Origin: an uncultured Pseudomonadota bacterium
GTDB lineage: Bacteria; Pseudomonadota; Gammaproteobacteria; Burkholderiales; SG8-41
Length of the DNA: 8,120 nt
Direction of reading: 5' to 3'
Assembly (NCBI GenBank): GCA_946885605.1
Contig: CAMPGR010000148.1
Location: forward strand, 1-8,120
A program made the position numbers and the translations under genes. The number at the start of each line of letters is the position of its first letter. Position 1 is the stretch's first letter. This document shows positions 6,570 through 8,120 of the stretch, in pieces. The notes below the pieces were generated by a model, which saw only the letters and a list, made by a program, of their open reading frames with translations, was not told the origin of the DNA and made no database searches.

Positions 6570-7141
6570 CTAGAAACGCTCACGGCCGTGCGCCCGATCG
6601 AAATCGAGCAGCGGCCCCACAGGCACAATCCGGCTCGGATTGATGTGCTCGTGGCTCATGTAGTAATGGCGCTTGATGTGATCGAAGCTGACCGTGCCGG
6701 CGACGCCCGGCGTCTGGTACAGGTTGCGTTGATCTCATCGATCTGTTGACGCAGGTTCGCGGCGTAGTAATTGTGGTCGCCCGGCGCGTACTCGTCGAAT
6801 TCCGAGTTGAGCATCCGGATGATCTCGGCCGACTCGTTATTCACGATTGTCTTACGTTGCTTGTCCCAGAGCACTGGCACGCTCACACGTCCGGAATATT
6901 GCGGCTGTGCCTTGGTGTAAACCTGATGCAGATATGAAAACCCATTCAGGTGGTCTGGCAAGGGATCGCTGAAAGCCCAGCCTTGCCGCGACATGACGGG
7001 CTCCACCACGGACACAGAGATCACATCCTCGAGATGCTTCAGTTTCCGGAAGATGAGTGTGCGATGCGCCCACGGGCACGCCAGCGATACATACAAGTGA
7101 TAGCGGCCGGGCTCCGCACGAAAGCCGCTCGACCCGTCCAT
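6570..7141 (-). pseudogene. Glutathionyl-hydroquinone reductase remnant (YqjG/PcpF type)
   Basis: The intact enzyme, of about 320-330 residues, is an Xi-class glutathione transferase that reduces glutathionyl-hydroquinones through a catalytic cysteine. Here the thioredoxin fold is present from GRYHLYVSLACPWAHRTLIF, with the catalytic Cys22 of the remnant, through VPVLWDKQRKTIVNNESAEI to NLRQQIDEINA. The first 40 or so residues of the family are missing: the frame begins at ATG 7141 only 9 bases after the dioxygenase stop. After EINA (near 6727) the helical domain is deleted and the frame shifts. The open frame runs to a TGA at 6656, but the next frame still encodes the true C-terminus: LYQTPGVAGTVSFDHIKRHY, then INPSRIVPVGPLLDF, ending at TAG 6570-6572. 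At least 100 residues are lost internally. The product would lack the hydroquinone-binding half, so it is almost surely non-functional. Confidence 0.88.
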
Positions 7142-7150
7142 GGCCTACTT

Positions 7151-8026
7151 CTATGCCGTTGCACCCGCTGTGGCTCCCGCAGCCTCGCCGGAGAAGTCCG
7201 ACGGCGATGCGGCGACCGCCTCACCGAAGCGATAACTCGACACCACCACGCCGCCGAAGAACGCGTCTTCGTGATAAACGCGGTAAGCCTTTTCGTTCTC
7301 GGCCGCTCCGAGCGCCGCCATCAATGGGATCAGATGGTCTTCCTGCGGGTGTGCGACGCGCGCAGCCGGCGCGCGATCCCAGGAGATCAGGCGCTGGCGC
7401 CTCGTTGCCGGATCGGCTTCGCTCAGCGTCTCGTAGAGCCAATCATCGAACGCTTTGGACGCACCGTGCGCCGCGGGCCCCATCTGCCGCAGATTGTGAT
7501 AGCTCAGGCCGCTGCCGATAATGAGCACGCCTTCTTTCCGCAGCGGTGCGAGGGCGCGGCCCAGGGCGAGGTGCGCCTCGGCGTCGTAGCCGTGCTTAAT
7601 CGAAAGCTGAAGCACCGGCACGTCCGCGGTGGGATACATCGCATAAAGCGGCACGAACGTGCCGTGGTCGTATCCGCGCTGCGCATCCAGACGCACGGGT
7701 AAGCCGGCATTCTGAAGGAGCTCGCGCACGCGGGCTGCGACGTCAGGCGAGCCCGGCGCGTCATAGCGAATTTGGTATGTGTGCGCGGGAAAGCCGTGAT
7801 AGTCGTAGATCATCGGCGGCCGCGCACTGGACATCACAGTGAACTCGTCCTCTTCCCAGTGGCCGGAAACGACAAGCACGGCTTTCGGCTTCGTGCCACC
7901 AAGCTGCCGCGGAACGTCTTGGAGTGATGCTTCCAGGACGTCGTACATGCTGCCGGTGTCCCGTTTCATGTGCGTCCACGGGCCTCCACCGTGCGAAATG
8001 AAATAAGTAGGAAGCAGAGTCGTCAC
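7151..8026 (-). CDS. DODA/YgiD-type class III extradiol ring-cleavage dioxygenase
   Basis: This 291-residue protein belongs to the LigB superfamily that opens catechol-like rings (the 4,5-DOPA dioxygenase type); E. coli YgiD is the nearest named relative. Its metal and active-site histidines are visible: His12 (FISHGGGPW), His56 (VVSGHWEE), His121 (GYDHGTFVPL), His177 (GLSYHNL) and the pair His226/His231 (AHPQEDHLIPL). The last 17 residues are an alanine- and glycine-rich tail with a repeated GATA. The start is taken as GTG 8026, because AAGGAG lies 6 bases before it and family members begin MTxLLPTYFISHGGG. An ATG at 8056 adds ten residues but has no well-spaced ribosome site. The reductase remnant follows after 9 bases, implying one transcript. 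The shared bipartite element ends 61 bases before the GTG. The natural substrate cannot be told from sequence. Confidence 0.92.
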   Translation of the reverse strand: MTTLLPTYFISHGGGPWTHMKRDTGSMYDVLEASLQDVPRQLGGTKPKAVLVVSGHWEEDEFTVMSSARPPMIYDYHGFPAHTYQIRYDAPGSPDVAARVRELLQNAGLPVRLDAQRGYDHGTFVPLYAMYPTADVPVLQLSIKHGYDAEAHLALGRALAPLRKEGVLIIGSGLSYHNLRQMGPAAHGASKAFDDWLYETLSEADPATRRQRLISWDRAPAARVAHPQEDHLIPLMAALGAAENEKAYRVYHEDAFFGGVVVSSYRFGEAVAASPSDFSGEAAGATAGATA

Positions 8027-8087
8027 GGAAAGCTCCTTCAGCTCATGAGGCGTCATTGCGGTTTATCGCTCGTCCACCTTCATCTTA

Positions 8088-8120
8088 GCTACTGTAACGG
8101 CTGCTCGTCCGTTTGATTAG
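8088..8120 (-). promoter_or_regulatory. Bipartite element upstream of the dioxygenase gene (copy 2)
   Basis: On the plus strand this is GCTACTGTAA, a 12-base gap, then CGTTTGATTAG at the very end of the window. It matches copy 1 at 6383-6415 in 20 of 21 arm positions at identical spacing. The C in GCTACTGTAA breaks the ATTAG half-site seen in copy 1. A TAAGAT hexamer directly next to it on the minus strand (8082-8087) could be the -10 box, but no good -35 box is present, which fits activator dependence. The element may continue beyond 8120. Confidence 0.55.

Noticed and set aside
6950..7702. 250-codon plus-strand open frame
   Set aside because: It is antisense to the dioxygenase and reductase genes and has no supported start or motif.
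1..8120. CRISPR array, intact insertion sequence or toxin-antitoxin pair
   Set aside because: No regularly spaced repeats, transposase motifs, terminal inverted repeats or paired small genes were seen.

Overview
The window is GC-rich (about 60 percent by eye) chromosomal DNA from a proteobacterium. The proteins look most like beta- or gamma-proteobacterial families, but the sequence alone does not fix a genus. It mixes three intact or near-intact gene blocks with decayed DNA. Almost every real gene lies on the minus strand, so transcription runs right to left.

Left block (266-3015, minus): a tight membrane operon. It encodes a long NfeD-type membrane serine protease (signal peptide, Ser-Lys dyad, membrane helices, OB-fold tail), then the flotillin-like protein FloA, joined by an ATGA overlap and a strong Shine-Dalgarno sequence. 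A small single-helix membrane protein of unknown function follows 6 bases later. NfeD and FloA are a known pair associated with membrane microdomains. The 1-265 stretch before it holds no convincing gene: only a tRNA T-arm-like sequence at the window edge and a possible STAS-domain remnant.

Middle block (about 3089-4995): a decayed segment. A 3'-truncated tyrosine recombinase on the plus strand runs directly into the truncated 3' end of a minus-strand P-type cation ATPase, and the switch is near base 3648. The ATPase is a clear pseudogene, with four frameshifts, a large internal deletion that removes the phosphorylation-site region, and no C-terminus. Just upstream of it is a short membrane-segment reading frame of unknown origin.

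Right block (5019-8120, minus): stress and aromatic-compound genes. These are an intact Dps ferritin, an intact pirin/quercetinase-like cupin, a glutathionyl-hydroquinone reductase pseudogene (N-terminus and middle missing, frameshifted C-terminus still readable), and an intact DODA/YgiD-type extradiol dioxygenase. The pirin and dioxygenase genes have the same bipartite 33-base element upstream: two arms, 20 of 21 positions identical, the same 12-base gap, and an unrelated gap sequence. This is the most interesting signal in the window and suggests that one regulator controls both genes, probably as part of a response to quinones, electrophiles or oxidants. I did not see a CRISPR array, an intact mobile element or a complete RNA gene.
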